The translations under genes were made by a program, and so were the position numbers. The notes under the pieces are model-generated. The model made no database searches. It worked only from the letters and a program-made list of their open reading frames with translations, and had not been told where the DNA came from. A stretch of 64,000 bases of DNA from Tolypothrix sp. PCC 7910 (GTDB lineage: Bacteria; Cyanobacteriota; Cyanobacteriia; Cyanobacteriales; Nostocaceae), in the NCBI RefSeq assembly GCF_011769525.1, contig NZ_CP050440.1, forward strand, positions 6,449,501 to 6,513,500, in the 5' to 3' direction. Shown here in pieces: positions 27,490-37,043 of the stretch; the first letter of the stretch is position 1, and each line of letters opens with the position of its first letter.

Positions 27490-28893
27490 CTATTTCTTTA
27501 GTCTTTCTGGTAGGCAATCTTGCCTAATTAAGTCCTGATAAGTTTCGCGTTGCAAAATTAAATTTGCTTCGCCGTTTGATACCACAACAGCTGCCGGTCG
27601 GGGCAAACGATTGTAGTTAGATGCCATACTGTAATTGTAAGCACCAGTTCCCATAACTACGAGAATATCCCCAGGTTCAGTTTGTGGGAGTTGGGCATTT
27701 TTAATCAAAATATCCCCAGATTCACAGTGCTTCCCAGCAATTGTGACAGTTTCTGTCAACGGAGCGGAAATTTTGTTAGCAACCACAGCCCGGTACTCTG
27801 ACTGATAAGTAATGGGTCGTGGGTTGTCTGACATCCCGCCATCCACTGCTAAGTAAGTACGGATTTCTGGAATTACCTTTGATGAACCTATTGTATAAGC
27901 AGTTACACAAGCTGTGGCAATGAGCGATCGCCCTGGTTCTGATAGTAACTTAGGCAAAGGTAGATTTTCTGCTGCACAAGCTGTTTGTACTACTTCACAA
28001 ATCGCTTTTACCCATTCATCAATACTTGGTGGATCGTCTGATTCTACATAACGAATCCCTAAACCACCACCAACATTTAGCTCTGTCACATTTAAACCGT
28101 ACTTGGCTGCATCCCTCAACCACTGCACCATGACAGCCGCTAAATCCTGATGGGGCTGGCGTTCAAAAATTTGGGAACCAATATGAGCGTGTAAACCTGC
28201 ACAGTTCAAGGCTGATTGCTTACTAACAAAGGTAAAAACCTCATCCAAATCGTTTGGATCAAAACCAAATTTACTGTCTAAGTGCCCCGTGCGAATGTAT
28301 TCATGGGTATGACACTCAATACCTGGCGTTAAGCGCAACATAATGCGAATTTTTAGAGAAGAAGCATTGTCTCCTTGCTCCTCTGCTATTTCCACCAAGG
28401 TTTTTAACTCATACCAGTTATCCACCACAATGGTGACACCAGACTCAATTGCTAAAATTAGCTCTGAGCGAGATTTATTATTCCCGTGGAGATAAATTTT
28501 TTCTGGACTAATCCCAGCGTTGAGGGCGGTGTAGAGTTCTCCCCCAGATACCACATCAATTCCCAAGCCTTCATCGGCGACGATCGCACAAACTGCTAAA
28601 CAATTCCAAGCTTTGGAAGCATAAAGTACTTGAGATTCTCCCTGGTAATATTGCTTGAAAGCATCTCGATATTGCTGACAAGCCGAACGCAGGGTTTCTT
28701 CATCTAAAATATATAAAGGCGAGCCAAACTGCTTTACTAGGGTTGTGATATCACACCCACCAATTTCTAGGCAGCCATGATTATTTACTTTAGCCGTCAA
28801 GGGTAAAAGTTCTTGATTGGGCGAAGTGCTACGCCTTGCAGGTAAATATTGACTACCAGCCTGTTGAACCCCAGCGGGGTGAGTCGATACCAT
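27490..28893 (-). CDS. lysA: Diaminopimelate decarboxylase
   Basis: 467 residues. A PLP enzyme that decarboxylates meso-diaminopimelate to L-lysine, the last step of lysine synthesis. PLP lysine K94 lies in VLYASKAWNC. HIGSQIF, the phosphate-binding GGGLGIRYV and the C-terminal active-site KHCESGD are all visible. The first 35 residues are a low-conservation extension before the barrel. It is divergent from rimI with a 91-nt shared upstream region. cdaA and uppS follow on the same strand. Confidence 0.96.
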   Translation of the reverse strand: MVSTHPAGVQQAGSQYLPARRSTSPNQELLPLTAKVNNHGCLEIGGCDITTLVKQFGSPLYILDEETLRSACQQYRDAFKQYYQGESQVLYASKAWNCLAVCAIVADEGLGIDVVSGGELYTALNAGISPEKIYLHGNNKSRSELILAIESGVTIVVDNWYELKTLVEIAEEQGDNASSLKIRIMLRLTPGIECHTHEYIRTGHLDSKFGFDPNDLDEVFTFVSKQSALNCAGLHAHIGSQIFERQPHQDLAAVMVQWLRDAAKYGLNVTELNVGGGLGIRYVESDDPPSIDEWVKAICEVVQTACAAENLPLPKLLSEPGRSLIATACVTAYTIGSSKVIPEIRTYLAVDGGMSDNPRPITYQSEYRAVVANKISAPLTETVTIAGKHCESGDILIKNAQLPQTEPGDILVVMGTGAYNYSMASNYNRLPRPAAVVVSNGEANLILQRETYQDLIRQDCLPERLKK

Positions 28894-28984
28894 AACTATA
28901 AGAGTTGTCCTTGTTCAAATTATGGGCGTGAGTGAGTCTCCCGATTCCCAGTTTACAAAGGGTTTGTAATCTTATCCAATAACT

Positions 28985-29536
28985 GTGATCTCATTAGAGT
29001 TAAAACTTCAATTACTGACATCAGACGATCTCAGCGCAATCCTAGAACTGGATAAAGCTTGTTTTGGCGGTCTTTGGACAATGGAAGGCTACCAACGAGA
29101 GTTAGATAGCCCTAACAGTGTATTACTAGGCTTATTTTCCCCAGCTTCTAGCTTAAGTTTGCTAGGAATGGGTTGTTTTTGGTCAATTTTAGAAGAAGCC
29201 CACATTACGATTTTGGCAGTACATCCCCAATATCACTGTCAAGGTTTAGGACAAGCTTTACTTTATTCCCTTCTCAAGACAGCTAGCGATCGCGGTTTGG
29301 AGCGAGCTACCCTCGAAGTTCGAGCTTCCAACCTAGCGGCTATATCTTTATATCAAAAATTTGGCTTCAAAACAGCTGGGCGACGGCGGCGCTACTATCA
29401 GGACAATGGCGAAGACGCTTTAATTCTTTGGCTTCCCGACCTGCAATATCCTCAATTTCAAACAACTTTGCTCCAGTGGGAAACTATGGTACGCGATCGC
29501 CTCAACAAATCCTCTTGGCAATTTCGGTTTTTGTAA
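28985..29536 (+). CDS. rimI: Ribosomal protein alanine N-acetyltransferase RimI
   Basis: 183 residues, a GNAT enzyme that acetylates the N-terminus of ribosomal protein S18 or similar targets. The acetyl-CoA loop HPQYHCQGLGQALLYSLL and the C-terminal EVRASNLAAISLYQKFGF are typical. The start codon is GTG (MISLELKLQLL); there is no better ATG nearby. It is longer at the C-terminus than E. coli RimI by about 30 residues. clpC is next on the same strand, but 580 nt away. Confidence 0.9.
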   Translation: MISLELKLQLLTSDDLSAILELDKACFGGLWTMEGYQRELDSPNSVLLGLFSPASSLSLLGMGCFWSILEEAHITILAVHPQYHCQGLGQALLYSLLKTASDRGLERATLEVRASNLAAISLYQKFGFKTAGRRRRYYQDNGEDALILWLPDLQYPQFQTTLLQWETMVRDRLNKSSWQFRFL

Positions 29537-29545
29537 AATTGGTCA

Positions 29546-29697
29546 TTTGTCATTGGGTAATTGGTAATGGGTAATTGGTAATTGGTAATTGGTAATTGGG
29601 GTTTGTCATTTGTCTCCCTCATCCCCAATCCCCAGTCCCCATTACCCCTAATCCCCACTCCCTGCGGTCGTGGGGGCCCCGAGTTCCCCAATCCCTC
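29546..29697. repeat. Heptamer repeats plus GGGGGCCCCGAGTTCCCC core, copy 2
   Basis: Many TGGTAAT/GTCATTT units are followed by CCCCAAT/CCCCAGT units and then by CCCTGCGGTCGT and the core at 29672-29689. The right half matches the copy at 36027-36110 almost base for base. Confidence 0.8.
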
Positions 29698-29843
29698 TGA
29701 TTCCCTTGTAACTTTTGATGACTTTGCGGTTGACTTTTGGTCATCTTCATGAAAAAAATACATTTCCTTCTAGAAAATTTGATGAGTATTATTTATTTTT
29801 GGAAACTATTTAATTGAAAAAATAAATACATTTTTAATAATTC

Positions 29844-29872
29844 TTGACTTCACTAAATAGATATGTTAAGAA
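29844..29872 (+). promoter_or_regulatory. Possible sigma70-type promoter of clpC
   Basis: TTGACT (29844-29849) and TAAGAA (29867-29872) are 17 nt apart in an AT-rich stretch, about 250 nt before the clpC ATG. The -10 box is imperfect. Confidence 0.3.
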
Positions 29873-30119
29873 TAAATGTTTGGAAGTGGCTGCAAAACTA
29901 GACTTCCAGCGCTTTTTTGCGGGCAATTAGAGCTAAAAACGCTGTTTATCTTGTTCTCCTCAGTACATCAGCCACATAAAAGTAATAAATATTTAGGAAT
30001 TACGCCATCAAATTGGGTGATGCCACTTGGATATCTTGATTTTTTTATACAGATATCCAAAAGCTTGGCCTGTGCTAAAATCAGCGTACCGGCACGACGC
30101 AGGTGATGGGAAAAATGCC

Positions 30120-32588
30120 ATGTTTGAACGCTTCACAGAAAAAGCTATTAAGGTAATCATGCTGGCCCAAGAAGAGGCCCGCCGTTTAGGCCACAATTTC
30201 GTCGGCACTGAACAGATCCTCCTGGGTCTGATTGGTGAAGGGACGGGAGTGGCGGCCAAGGTGCTGAAATCAATGGGTGTCAATCTCAAAGATGCCCGAA
30301 TTGAGGTAGAAAAAATCATAGGCCGGGGTTCGGGCTTTGTTGCCGTGGAAATTCCCTTTACGCCACGGGCAAAGCGGGTTCTGGAACTATCTTTAGAAGA
30401 AGCGCGCCAATTAGGCCATAACTACATTGGCACCGAGCATCTGCTGTTGGGCCTGATCCGAGAAGGGGAAGGTGTGGCAGCCAGGGTGTTAGAAAACCTC
30501 GGCGTGGATCTATCGAAGGTACGAACCCAAGTCATTCGGATGTTGGGCGAAACAGCTGAAGTCACCCAAGGAGGCCCCTCTGGGCGCACCAAAACTCCAA
30601 CCTTGGATGAATTTGGTTCCAACCTCACCCAAATGGCAACCGACAACAAACTCGATCCTGTGGTGGGACGCGCCAAAGAAATCGAGCGAGTTATTCAAAT
30701 ATTGGGTCGCCGGACAAAAAATAACCCAGTGCTGATTGGTGAACCAGGGGTTGGTAAAACAGCGATCGCTGAAGGTTTAGCGAGCCGCATTGCCAACAAA
30801 GATGTCCCCGACATCCTGGAAGACAAGCGCGTAGTCACACTGGATATTGGTTTACTTGTAGCCGGAACCAAGTATCGGGGTGAATTTGAAGAACGCCTGA
30901 AGAAAATCATGGATGAAATTCGTCAGGCGGGTAATGTAATTCTCGTCATTGACGAGGTACACACCCTGATTGGTGCAGGTGCAGCCGAAGGCGCAATCGA
31001 CGCAGCGAACATCCTCAAGCCAGCTTTGGCTAGAGGTGAGTTGCAATGTATTGGTGCAACCACCCTAGATGAATATCGCAAACACATCGAACGGGATGCA
31101 GCATTAGAGCGCCGCTTCCAACCAGTAATGGTGGGCGAACCCTCAGTTGATGAAACAATTGAGATTTTGTACGGTCTGCGCGATCGCTACGAGCAACACC
31201 ACAAACTGAAAATTTCCGATGAAGCCTTGGTGGCGGCAGCGAAATTGTCTGATCGTTATATTAGCGATCGCTATCTGCCAGATAAAGCCATCGACTTAAT
31301 CGACGAAGCAGGTTCCAGAGTCCGGTTGATTAACTCCCAATTGCCCCCCGCAGCCAAAGAGTTAGACAAAGAACTGCGCCAAATCTTAAAAGAAAAAGAT
31401 GATGCAGTTCGCTCCCAAGACTTCGACCGCGCTGGAGAACTGCGCGATCGCGAAATGGAAATAAAAGCCGAAATTCGCGCGATCGCTCAAAGCAAAACCA
31501 ATGCTTCTGGTAACGAAGGTTTAGAACCCGTAGTTACAGAAGAAGACATTGCCCACATCGTCGCATCCTGGACGGGAGTTCCGGTGAACAAGCTCACCGA
31601 ATCCGAATCCGAGAAGCTGTTGCACATGGAAGATACCCTACATCAGCGCCTAATTGGACAAGAAGACGCTGTGAAGGCAGTTTCCCGCGCAATTCGCCGC
31701 GCTCGTGTCGGTTTGAAAAATCCCAATCGACCCATCGCCAGCTTTGTCTTCTCAGGCCCCACCGGCGTTGGTAAAACCGAATTGGCGAAATCCTTGGCTT
31801 CTTACTTCTTCGGTTCCGAGGAAGCAATGATTCGCCTAGATATGTCGGAATATATGGAGCGTCACACCGTCAGCAAACTGATCGGTTCACCTCCAGGTTA
31901 CGTTGGCTATAACGAAGGCGGTCAGCTAACCGAAGCAGTAAGACGCAGACCTTACACCGTGGTGCTATTCGACGAAATCGAAAAAGCTCACCCCGATGTT
32001 TTCAATATGCTGCTGCAAATCTTAGAAGACGGTCGCTTAACCGATGCTAAAGGTCGCACCGTAGACTTTAAGAACACTCTGTTGATTTTGACATCTAACA
32101 TCGGTTCCAAGGTAATTGAAAAAGGTGGTGGCGGTATCGGCTTCGAGTTTGCAGACGATGCTAGCGAATCGCAATACAACCGCATTCGCTCCTTGGTGAA
32201 CGAAGAACTGAAGCAATACTTCCGTCCAGAGTTCCTCAACCGTTTAGATGAAATTATCGTCTTCCGTCAGTTGAGCAAGGCCGAAGTTACAGAAATTGCC
32301 GACATCATGCTCAAAGAAGTATTTGGTCGCCTAACTGAAAAAGGTATCACCTTAGAAGTCACCGACCGCTTCAAAGACCGCCTCATCCAAGAAGGCTACA
32401 GCCCCAGCTACGGCGCACGACCATTACGTCGAGCAATTATGCGCTTGTTAGAAGATAGCTTGGCTGAAGAGATTCTCTCTGGTCGCATCAAAGATGGCGA
32501 TACAGCCCTGGTTGATGTTGATGAAAACGGTAACGTTCAAGTCAGTTCTCAACAGCGTCGGGAGTTATTATCTCAAGGTGCTGAGTAA
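30120..32588 (+). CDS. clpC: ATP-dependent Clp protease ATPase subunit ClpC
   Basis: 822 residues from the ATG of [20 protein letters not shown], the conserved ClpC start; an in-frame codon at 30027 would add 31 unlike residues. Order: double Clp N domain (about 1-150), AAA1 (Walker [10 protein letters not shown]213), UVR/coiled-coil middle domain (about 415-460, [20 protein letters not shown]), AAA2 (GPTGVGKT, K552; then [15 protein letters not shown]). The short middle domain with UVR separates it from ClpB. It unfolds proteins for the ClpP/ClpR core in the cytosol and is essential in cyanobacteria as far as known. Confidence 0.97.
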   Translation: MFERFTEKAIKVIMLAQEEARRLGHNFVGTEQILLGLIGEGTGVAAKVLKSMGVNLKDARIEVEKIIGRGSGFVAVEIPFTPRAKRVLELSLEEARQLGHNYIGTEHLLLGLIREGEGVAARVLENLGVDLSKVRTQVIRMLGETAEVTQGGPSGRTKTPTLDEFGSNLTQMATDNKLDPVVGRAKEIERVIQILGRRTKNNPVLIGEPGVGKTAIAEGLASRIANKDVPDILEDKRVVTLDIGLLVAGTKYRGEFEERLKKIMDEIRQAGNVILVIDEVHTLIGAGAAEGAIDAANILKPALARGELQCIGATTLDEYRKHIERDAALERRFQPVMVGEPSVDETIEILYGLRDRYEQHHKLKISDEALVAAAKLSDRYISDRYLPDKAIDLIDEAGSRVRLINSQLPPAAKELDKELRQILKEKDDAVRSQDFDRAGELRDREMEIKAEIRAIAQSKTNASGNEGLEPVVTEEDIAHIVASWTGVPVNKLTESESEKLLHMEDTLHQRLIGQEDAVKAVSRAIRRARVGLKNPNRPIASFVFSGPTGVGKTELAKSLASYFFGSEEAMIRLDMSEYMERHTVSKLIGSPPGYVGYNEGGQLTEAVRRRPYTVVLFDEIEKAHPDVFNMLLQILEDGRLTDAKGRTVDFKNTLLILTSNIGSKVIEKGGGGIGFEFADDASESQYNRIRSLVNEELKQYFRPEFLNRLDEIIVFRQLSKAEVTEIADIMLKEVFGRLTEKGITLEVTDRFKDRLIQEGYSPSYGARPLRRAIMRLLEDSLAEEILSGRIKDGDTALVDVDENGNVQVSSQQRRELLSQGAE

Positions 32589-32634
32589 AATTTAAAATTT
32601 AAAATTTGGGATTAAATCTCAAATTTAAAAATAC

Positions 32635-32665
32635 AAACGGTAGAGTATTAATTGCTCTACCGTTT
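32635..32665. terminator. Bidirectional intrinsic terminator after clpC
   Basis: AAACGGTAGAG (32635-32645) pairs perfectly with CTCTACCGTTT (32655-32665), followed by TTGTTTG, between convergent clpC and the AlbA_2 gene. An AAATTTA-type repeat precedes it at 32588-32630. Confidence 0.8.
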
Positions 32666-32686
32666 TTGTTTGATTGACTAATTTGC

Positions 32687-34075
32687 TTATCGAGCTTTAC
32701 GCCAAGCTGCTGTATTATTTTTCGTTCCCGGTACTATTTCTATCAGCCCTTGAGATCTAAGTCTGGAAAAAGCTGCTTTGATAGTACTTTCGGAGGTTAC
32801 GCCTGTGATTGCTCGTGCGGTTCGATTAGTTATAGTATCGTGCTTAACCAAGTATTCCATAATTGCTGATTCAACGGAAGCAAGTTTTTCGTGTCGAATA
32901 TAAACAATGACCGAGTTTTCCGTTTCTACAATCACAGGAACTTTAAGCCTCAAGCGAGTCATTGCTTCAAAAGCTGTGTTTAAACCTTCACCAACGTCTT
33001 TATTAGGTGCTTGAGGAAATTTATTAATCAGGCGTACTATTACACCATTTCTTGCAAACTGCTCTTTCAAAATGTTATTTAATGTAACGTGTCCTGGTAA
33101 TCTACCAGGACTTTCCACTTCTATACGATTATCAAAGATGCGAATTTGCACATCCTTCAAAATACTATAATCTCTATGAAGCAATGAATTAGTAATAATT
33201 TCATGTAAAACCTCATCAGGATATTTGATATGTTTTAATTTTCCTGAATCCAATTTCGGAATTTCTTCAACTATTTCCTTTGTGGTTTTTACTGCCAACA
33301 TAATCTGATGATACAAGCAGCCTTCAATAGTTATAGGATCAAAAGCAAGATTCTCTCTTCTACCTTCTTGATCAGTAGTCTTGTATCTATATATCTTAAC
33401 TCCACATCTTTTCGGGAGTAAAGCTTGTGGTTCTTCAGCGAAAAGAATAACACCAGCAACAGTAGGTTTTCCATTAATAATTAACTGTTGTTTCTTTAAC
33501 CACTGTTCTGGCTCTGTAGATGGGATAACACTACTTATAAAATTAATGATTGGAAGAGAGTTAGTAATAACTTCTATATCAGCCTTGACTGTAGATGTCT
33601 CGAAAGAATCTATACCCTTGTCAAGTCGGAGTCGTGCAACTTTTTCTTCTGTCTCCTGTGGTAGATTTTGTGCTCCAAGCCGCAAATATGGAATACGCTT
33701 GTCCAACGCATTTACTATTTCTCGAGTTTTATGAATGCCTACTTGAAGAACTAACCCACTATAACCATCACATGACAAGAAAGTATAGTTATAGTACTGA
33801 CCTAGTGGGAATAGCTCTTGAAAAACTTGTAAATGGGCATTTGCTTGTTCTTGATCAGTAAAACCACGCCAATTCCGATATTTGACACCATCAATTTCAT
33901 TTTCATCAATTCCAATATAAATTTCACCACCACTAGCGTTTGCAAATGCTGATATAGAACGAGTTAGTTTGGCTGGTTTAATATCTATTGACTTCAAGTC
34001 CAAAAAGTGGCTTTCTTGTGATGAAAGAATTTGATTAAGCTGCTCATCATTAATCTTTTCTAAGGTAATTGGCAT
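32687..34075 (-). CDS. Schlafen AlbA_2 domain, ATP-binding and winged-helix regulator
   Basis: 462 residues. An N-terminal AlbA_2/Schlafen-like domain (about 10-140; SHFLDLKSIDIK, then SISAFANASGGEIYIGID) is followed by a GHKL-type ATP-binding region (about 285-385; VLHEIITNSLLHRDYS, DNRIEVESPGRLPGHV) and a C-terminal winged helix (about 400-460; TNRTARAITGVTSESTIKAA). Such proteins are usually called transcriptional regulators or helicases; some lie in defence or toxin islands. It is divergent from the small-protein/protease pair with a 170-nt shared upstream region. Target unknown. Confidence 0.82.
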   Translation of the reverse strand: MPITLEKINDEQLNQILSSQESHFLDLKSIDIKPAKLTRSISAFANASGGEIYIGIDENEIDGVKYRNWRGFTDQEQANAHLQVFQELFPLGQYYNYTFLSCDGYSGLVLQVGIHKTREIVNALDKRIPYLRLGAQNLPQETEEKVARLRLDKGIDSFETSTVKADIEVITNSLPIINFISSVIPSTEPEQWLKKQQLIINGKPTVAGVILFAEEPQALLPKRCGVKIYRYKTTDQEGRRENLAFDPITIEGCLYHQIMLAVKTTKEIVEEIPKLDSGKLKHIKYPDEVLHEIITNSLLHRDYSILKDVQIRIFDNRIEVESPGRLPGHVTLNNILKEQFARNGVIVRLINKFPQAPNKDVGEGLNTAFEAMTRLRLKVPVIVETENSVIVYIRHEKLASVESAIMEYLVKHDTITNRTARAITGVTSESTIKAAFSRLRSQGLIEIVPGTKNNTAAWRKAR

Positions 34076-34245
34076 AACATTTTTATTACAATATTAGAAT
34101 AAGTTAATAATTATAGTACAACTGAGGAGTTGCTGGTTAGGAGCAAACTCAGCAAATATCAACAAATATATTGCTATAGTTATGTTTAGTAAGTTAAAGC
34201 AGTACTCCATCCATTAATCTAAAGTAGAAACACAAGACAGAATAT

Positions 34246-34518
34246 ATGCAAACCATTCTTTTAAGTCGCGAAGAAGTCGCCAAACGTGCTACCGAACTTT
34301 ATGAAAATAGCATTCGGCAACAAGTGGAAACAGAAGAAAACATCGGTAAGATGGTGATTATTGATATAGAAACAGGTGAATATGCTGTTGATAAAATAGG
34401 AATAGAATCAGCTAAATATTTACGTAATAAAAACCCACTTGCTCGACTTTTTGGTATTCGTATAGGTTATAAATTTGCTGCTTCTTTCAGTGGAGAAATG
34501 GAGCGTGATTATCGGTGA
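34246..34518 (+). CDS. Small protein coupled to a retropepsin-like protease
   Basis: 90 residues, soluble, charged. It begins MQTILLSREEVAKRATELYE, a helix, followed by GKMVIIDIETGEYAVDKIG, a beta hairpin of the kind seen in small DNA- or partner-binding proteins. I recognise no named family. The stop overlaps the next start (GTGA), so translation of the two is coupled and the proteins probably act together. It might be an antitoxin-like partner or a substrate adaptor; that is inference from size and arrangement only. Confidence 0.75.
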   Translation: MQTILLSREEVAKRATELYENSIRQQVETEENIGKMVIIDIETGEYAVDKIGIESAKYLRNKNPLARLFGIRIGYKFAASFSGEMERDYR

Positions 34519-34880
34519 TTTCTGGGATTATTAAAAATGGACGTGCGACTATCAACATAATATTTAGACTCCCAAATCAACCAGATTTTAGTATTGAATT
34601 TGTTATCGATACGGGGTTTACAAATTTTCTTTCTCTACCTCCACCAGCAGTAGCCGTGTTGGGTCTTCCGTTTGTTTATGATATGTATGTAAATTTAGCT
34701 AATAATAGTAATGTCATTTTGCCTGTACATCAAGCGACGATTATTTGGAATGGAGAAGAACGGGAAGTAGATGTACTCGCGACTGGAATATTACCTCTAT
34801 TGGGTACTGCTTTACTTGATGAATATGAACTGGTAATTGAGTTTACTGAAGGTGGTTTAGTCAAAATTGAAGAGTTATAG
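34515..34880 (+). CDS. Clan AA (retropepsin-like) aspartic protease
   Basis: 121 residues, the size of one retropepsin lobe, so an active enzyme would be a homodimer. The catalytic triad is D32-T33-G34 in FVIDTGFTNFLSLP, and the hydrophobic-hydrophobic-Gly motif of the fold is LLG 95-97 in ILPLLGTALLDEYEL. It starts with GTG, sharing 4 nt with the upstream gene. No signal peptide, so cytosolic. Substrate unknown. Stand-alone clan AA proteases with a small upstream partner occur in cyanobacteria, to my knowledge without a defined role. Confidence 0.8.
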   Translation: MISGIIKNGRATINIIFRLPNQPDFSIEFVIDTGFTNFLSLPPPAVAVLGLPFVYDMYVNLANNSNVILPVHQATIIWNGEEREVDVLATGILPLLGTALLDEYELVIEFTEGGLVKIEEL

Positions 34881-35394
34881 TTGCAGCTTCAATCTATATA
34901 TTTCTGAGCAACAGCATTGCAATTGTTATTCCAAGATTGCGTATAAGGAAAAATTTCAGATTTGGGATTTTAAATTCAAGTTTAAAGCTTTACTTTGTAT
35001 GGATTAATTACCGCAATCTCTTCTGCAAAAATTTGGTGTATGCAAATAAGAAAAACCGACTGGCTGTATCGCTCTACCAGTCGGCAACTAGCTTACCTTA
35101 CTTTTCAGAAGGAGACAATAAAACGGATAATGTTCTAAAACCTTGCCTTATATTTGCAACAATTAAAATTAGGTATTGGAATTACCTATTTGCTATACCT
35201 AAAATTGTGCTTGTATCGAATCAGACAGGCTATAGTTCATTTTCAGCGCTTTTGCCTATAATTGGTAGATGCGATAGCCCAATTAATAATGCTTGTATGG
35301 GTTGAATGCAGAACCCAACTTGATTACAAGTATACCTTGAGTGTCAAAATAATCAAGGTATTTGTACCACTTTTTTTACTGGCTGAAAAATTCT
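34881..35394. other. 514-nt spacer upstream of lepB
   Basis: A 122-codon open frame exists (34937-35305), but its composition is poor and I do not accept it as a gene. An 8-nt GC-rich hairpin (CCGACTGG 35056-35063 with CCAGTCGG 35077-35084) and an imperfect inverted repeat at 35326-35363 (CAAGTATACCTTGA with TCAAGGTATTTG) are visible. A small RNA is possible. Confidence 0.4.
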
Positions 35395-35967
35395 ATGATT
35401 CCTCACGAAAGTGAAGCAAAAGATAGCCCAGCGTCATCAAAAATATGGCGTAGTTGGCAGGAAAATCTAACTCTAGTTGCGATCGCATTATGTTTGGCGT
35501 TTCTAATCCGGACTTTTATTGCCGAACCGCGCTTTATTCCTTCGGATTCTATGTTACCTACCTTACACACAGGCGATCGCCTGGTTGTGGAGAAAATTTC
35601 TTATAAATTTCATCCCCCCAAAACAGGGGATATTATTGTTTTTCAGCCACCAGAAGAACTGCAACGCCGGGGATATCCTAAAGACCAAGCTTTTATCAAG
35701 CGGGTGATTGGTGAACCGGGAGAGATTGTGAGCGTTGCTAAGGGTAAAGTTTATCTCAACGGTCAAGCCTTGCAGGAAGACTATATTGCTGAACCACCAA
35801 ATAATCCTTACCCACCACAAGTAGTTCCAGAAGGCGAATTTTTCGTCATGGGTGATAATCGTAACGATAGCAATGACTCTCGTTATTGGGGTTTTTTACC
35901 CAGAAAAAATATTATTGGTCGAGCCACATTTCGTTTTTGGCCCCTCGACCGCTTTGGGTTTATTTAA
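35395..35967 (+). CDS. lepB: Signal peptidase I
   Basis: 190 residues from the ATG of MIPHESEAKDSPASSK; an upstream TTG at 35362 would add 11 residues. One membrane helix (about 25-42) anchors it, with the catalytic domain on the outer face. The Ser-Lys dyad is S52 (PSDSMLPTL) and K102 (FIKRVIG). The C-terminal box MGDNRNDSNDSRYWG is intact. It removes signal peptides from exported and thylakoid-lumen proteins. No operon partner. Confidence 0.95.
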   Translation: MIPHESEAKDSPASSKIWRSWQENLTLVAIALCLAFLIRTFIAEPRFIPSDSMLPTLHTGDRLVVEKISYKFHPPKTGDIIVFQPPEELQRRGYPKDQAFIKRVIGEPGEIVSVAKGKVYLNGQALQEDYIAEPPNNPYPPQVVPEGEFFVMGDNRNDSNDSRYWGFLPRKNIIGRATFRFWPLDRFGFI

Positions 35968-36026
35968 AACTATGGCTAGGGACTAAAGATTAGAGATTAA
36001 AAGTAGCCTTTTCTAATTAATATATT

Positions 36027-36110
36027 GTCCCCAATCCCCAGTCCCTAGTCCCCATTACCCCTTATCCCCACTCCCTCCGGTCGTGGGGGCCCCGAGTTCC
36101 CCAGTCCCTA
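36027..36110. repeat. Heptamer repeats plus GGGGGCCCCGAGTTCCCC core, copy 3
   Basis: CCCCAAT/CCCCAGT units, then CCCTCCGGTCGT and the core at 36085-36102, ending at the stop codon of the HhH gene. It lies between two convergent genes. Confidence 0.8.
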
Positions 36111-36111
36111 A

Positions 36112-36645
36112 TTAAAACCTGAGATAATACATTAATTGCGCGATCGCATCTGCTGGAAGTGCCAAGCGCTGCTGGAAATCAACTAAGCTCCTATAAGGCC
36201 CAGATGCTAAACGATTTTGCACAACAGCTTGCGCTAAAGATATATCAATAAAAGGTATTTTTGCTAAATGTTCAACTGTTGCTAAATTGGGATTAAGTAA
36301 GGGTACCGGACATTCTAAAGATTCTTCATCATAGTAAGCAAAATTAAGCAGTGGCTTGATTGGCTGTAATCGCTGCACAGGAATAGCTAAAGCTGCTGCA
36401 ATATCTTCTATACAATAAAATTTAACACCGGAACGTGAAAGTTCTACGAGCGATCGCGCTTGATGAATGGAAAATCCAGGTAAGCGTAACCAATCATCTA
36501 CAGTTGCTTGATTAGCATCAATGTGAATCCCCAGTTGGATCGCCAGCTGAATTTCTTCCCCAGATTGCAATCTATAGTAAGGGTCGTTGAGGAGCTGGGT
36601 ACGGAGTTTTTGTAACCTGGGGTTGAAAGATAGCCAGTTTTTCAT
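36112..36645 (-). CDS. Helix-hairpin-helix (ComEA-like) protein
   Basis: 177 residues with two to three HhH-type units: DANQATVDDWLRLPGFSIHQ at about 38-57, and NPNLATVEHLAKIPFIDISL at about 117-136 with SGPYRSLVDFQQRL. HhH units of this class bind DNA without sequence preference. Unlike ComEA it has no signal peptide or membrane helix, so a cytosolic role is more likely than DNA uptake. It starts 14 nt after the TM2 gene, on the same strand, so both are probably one transcript. Confidence 0.8.
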   Translation of the reverse strand: MKNWLSFNPRLQKLRTQLLNDPYYRLQSGEEIQLAIQLGIHIDANQATVDDWLRLPGFSIHQARSLVELSRSGVKFYCIEDIAAALAIPVQRLQPIKPLLNFAYYDEESLECPVPLLNPNLATVEHLAKIPFIDISLAQAVVQNRLASGPYRSLVDFQQRLALPADAIAQLMYYLRF

Positions 36646-36659
36646 ACTTTATTCTGGTG

Positions 36660-37034
36660 TCAAGAAATTTGGTCTAGCATCTGGCGGCGCTTTTGCTCAA
36701 ATTCGTACTCCGAGATTAATCCATCTTGGCGCAGCTTATCTAATTCTCGCAAAGCATCTGCGATCGCTCCTACTTGATTGCTTACCTGCTGTGAATTTTT
36801 GATTGCTGACTTACCAAAATTAAAATTGCGATCAAAAGCTTCTTCATCCTGAGCCAAATACCAAACCCCTTCAATAGCACTAGCTACCTTTGGAATAGGA
36901 GTCCAGGAAAGCAAAACATACAATATTCCCCAGACAGGCTGTCCCAGATAAAACTTATGTAATCCTGAAATGGTCAGCGTGCCAGAAAAAGCTAAAATGG
37001 CGGCAACGCTGCGGCTTTTTCGCTTGGTCAACAT
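36660..37034 (-). CDS. TM2 domain protein with C-terminal SHOCT-like motif
   Basis: 124 residues from the ATG of MLTKRKSRSV; a TTG three codons upstream is the alternative. The TM2 domain (about 5-60) has two hydrophobic segments around SGLHKFYLGQPVWGILYVLL. The C-terminus, LDKLRQDGLISEYEFEQKRR, is a SHOCT-like oligomerisation motif. A small cytoplasmic-membrane protein of unknown role. The HhH gene follows 14 nt downstream. Confidence 0.85.
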   Translation of the reverse strand: MLTKRKSRSVAAILAFSGTLTISGLHKFYLGQPVWGILYVLLSWTPIPKVASAIEGVWYLAQDEEAFDRNFNFGKSAIKNSQQVSNQVGAIADALRELDKLRQDGLISEYEFEQKRRQMLDQIS

Positions 37035-37043
37035 ATTCCCCAA

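Larger units (their letters stand above)
29537..30119. other. 583-nt spacer between rimI and clpC
   Basis: The left third is the composite repeat above. From 29700 on it is AT-rich and would form a long clpC leader. I see no ORF that I trust. Confidence 0.5.

Noticed and set aside
30027-30119. N-terminal extension of clpC
   Set aside because: ClpC proteins start MFERFTEKA; the extra 31 residues are not conserved in the family and the ATG at 30120 is the normal start.
34937-35305. 122-codon open frame between the retropepsin and lepB
   Set aside because: Composition looks like translated AT-rich spacer, there is no ribosome site, and it runs across hairpins and repeats.
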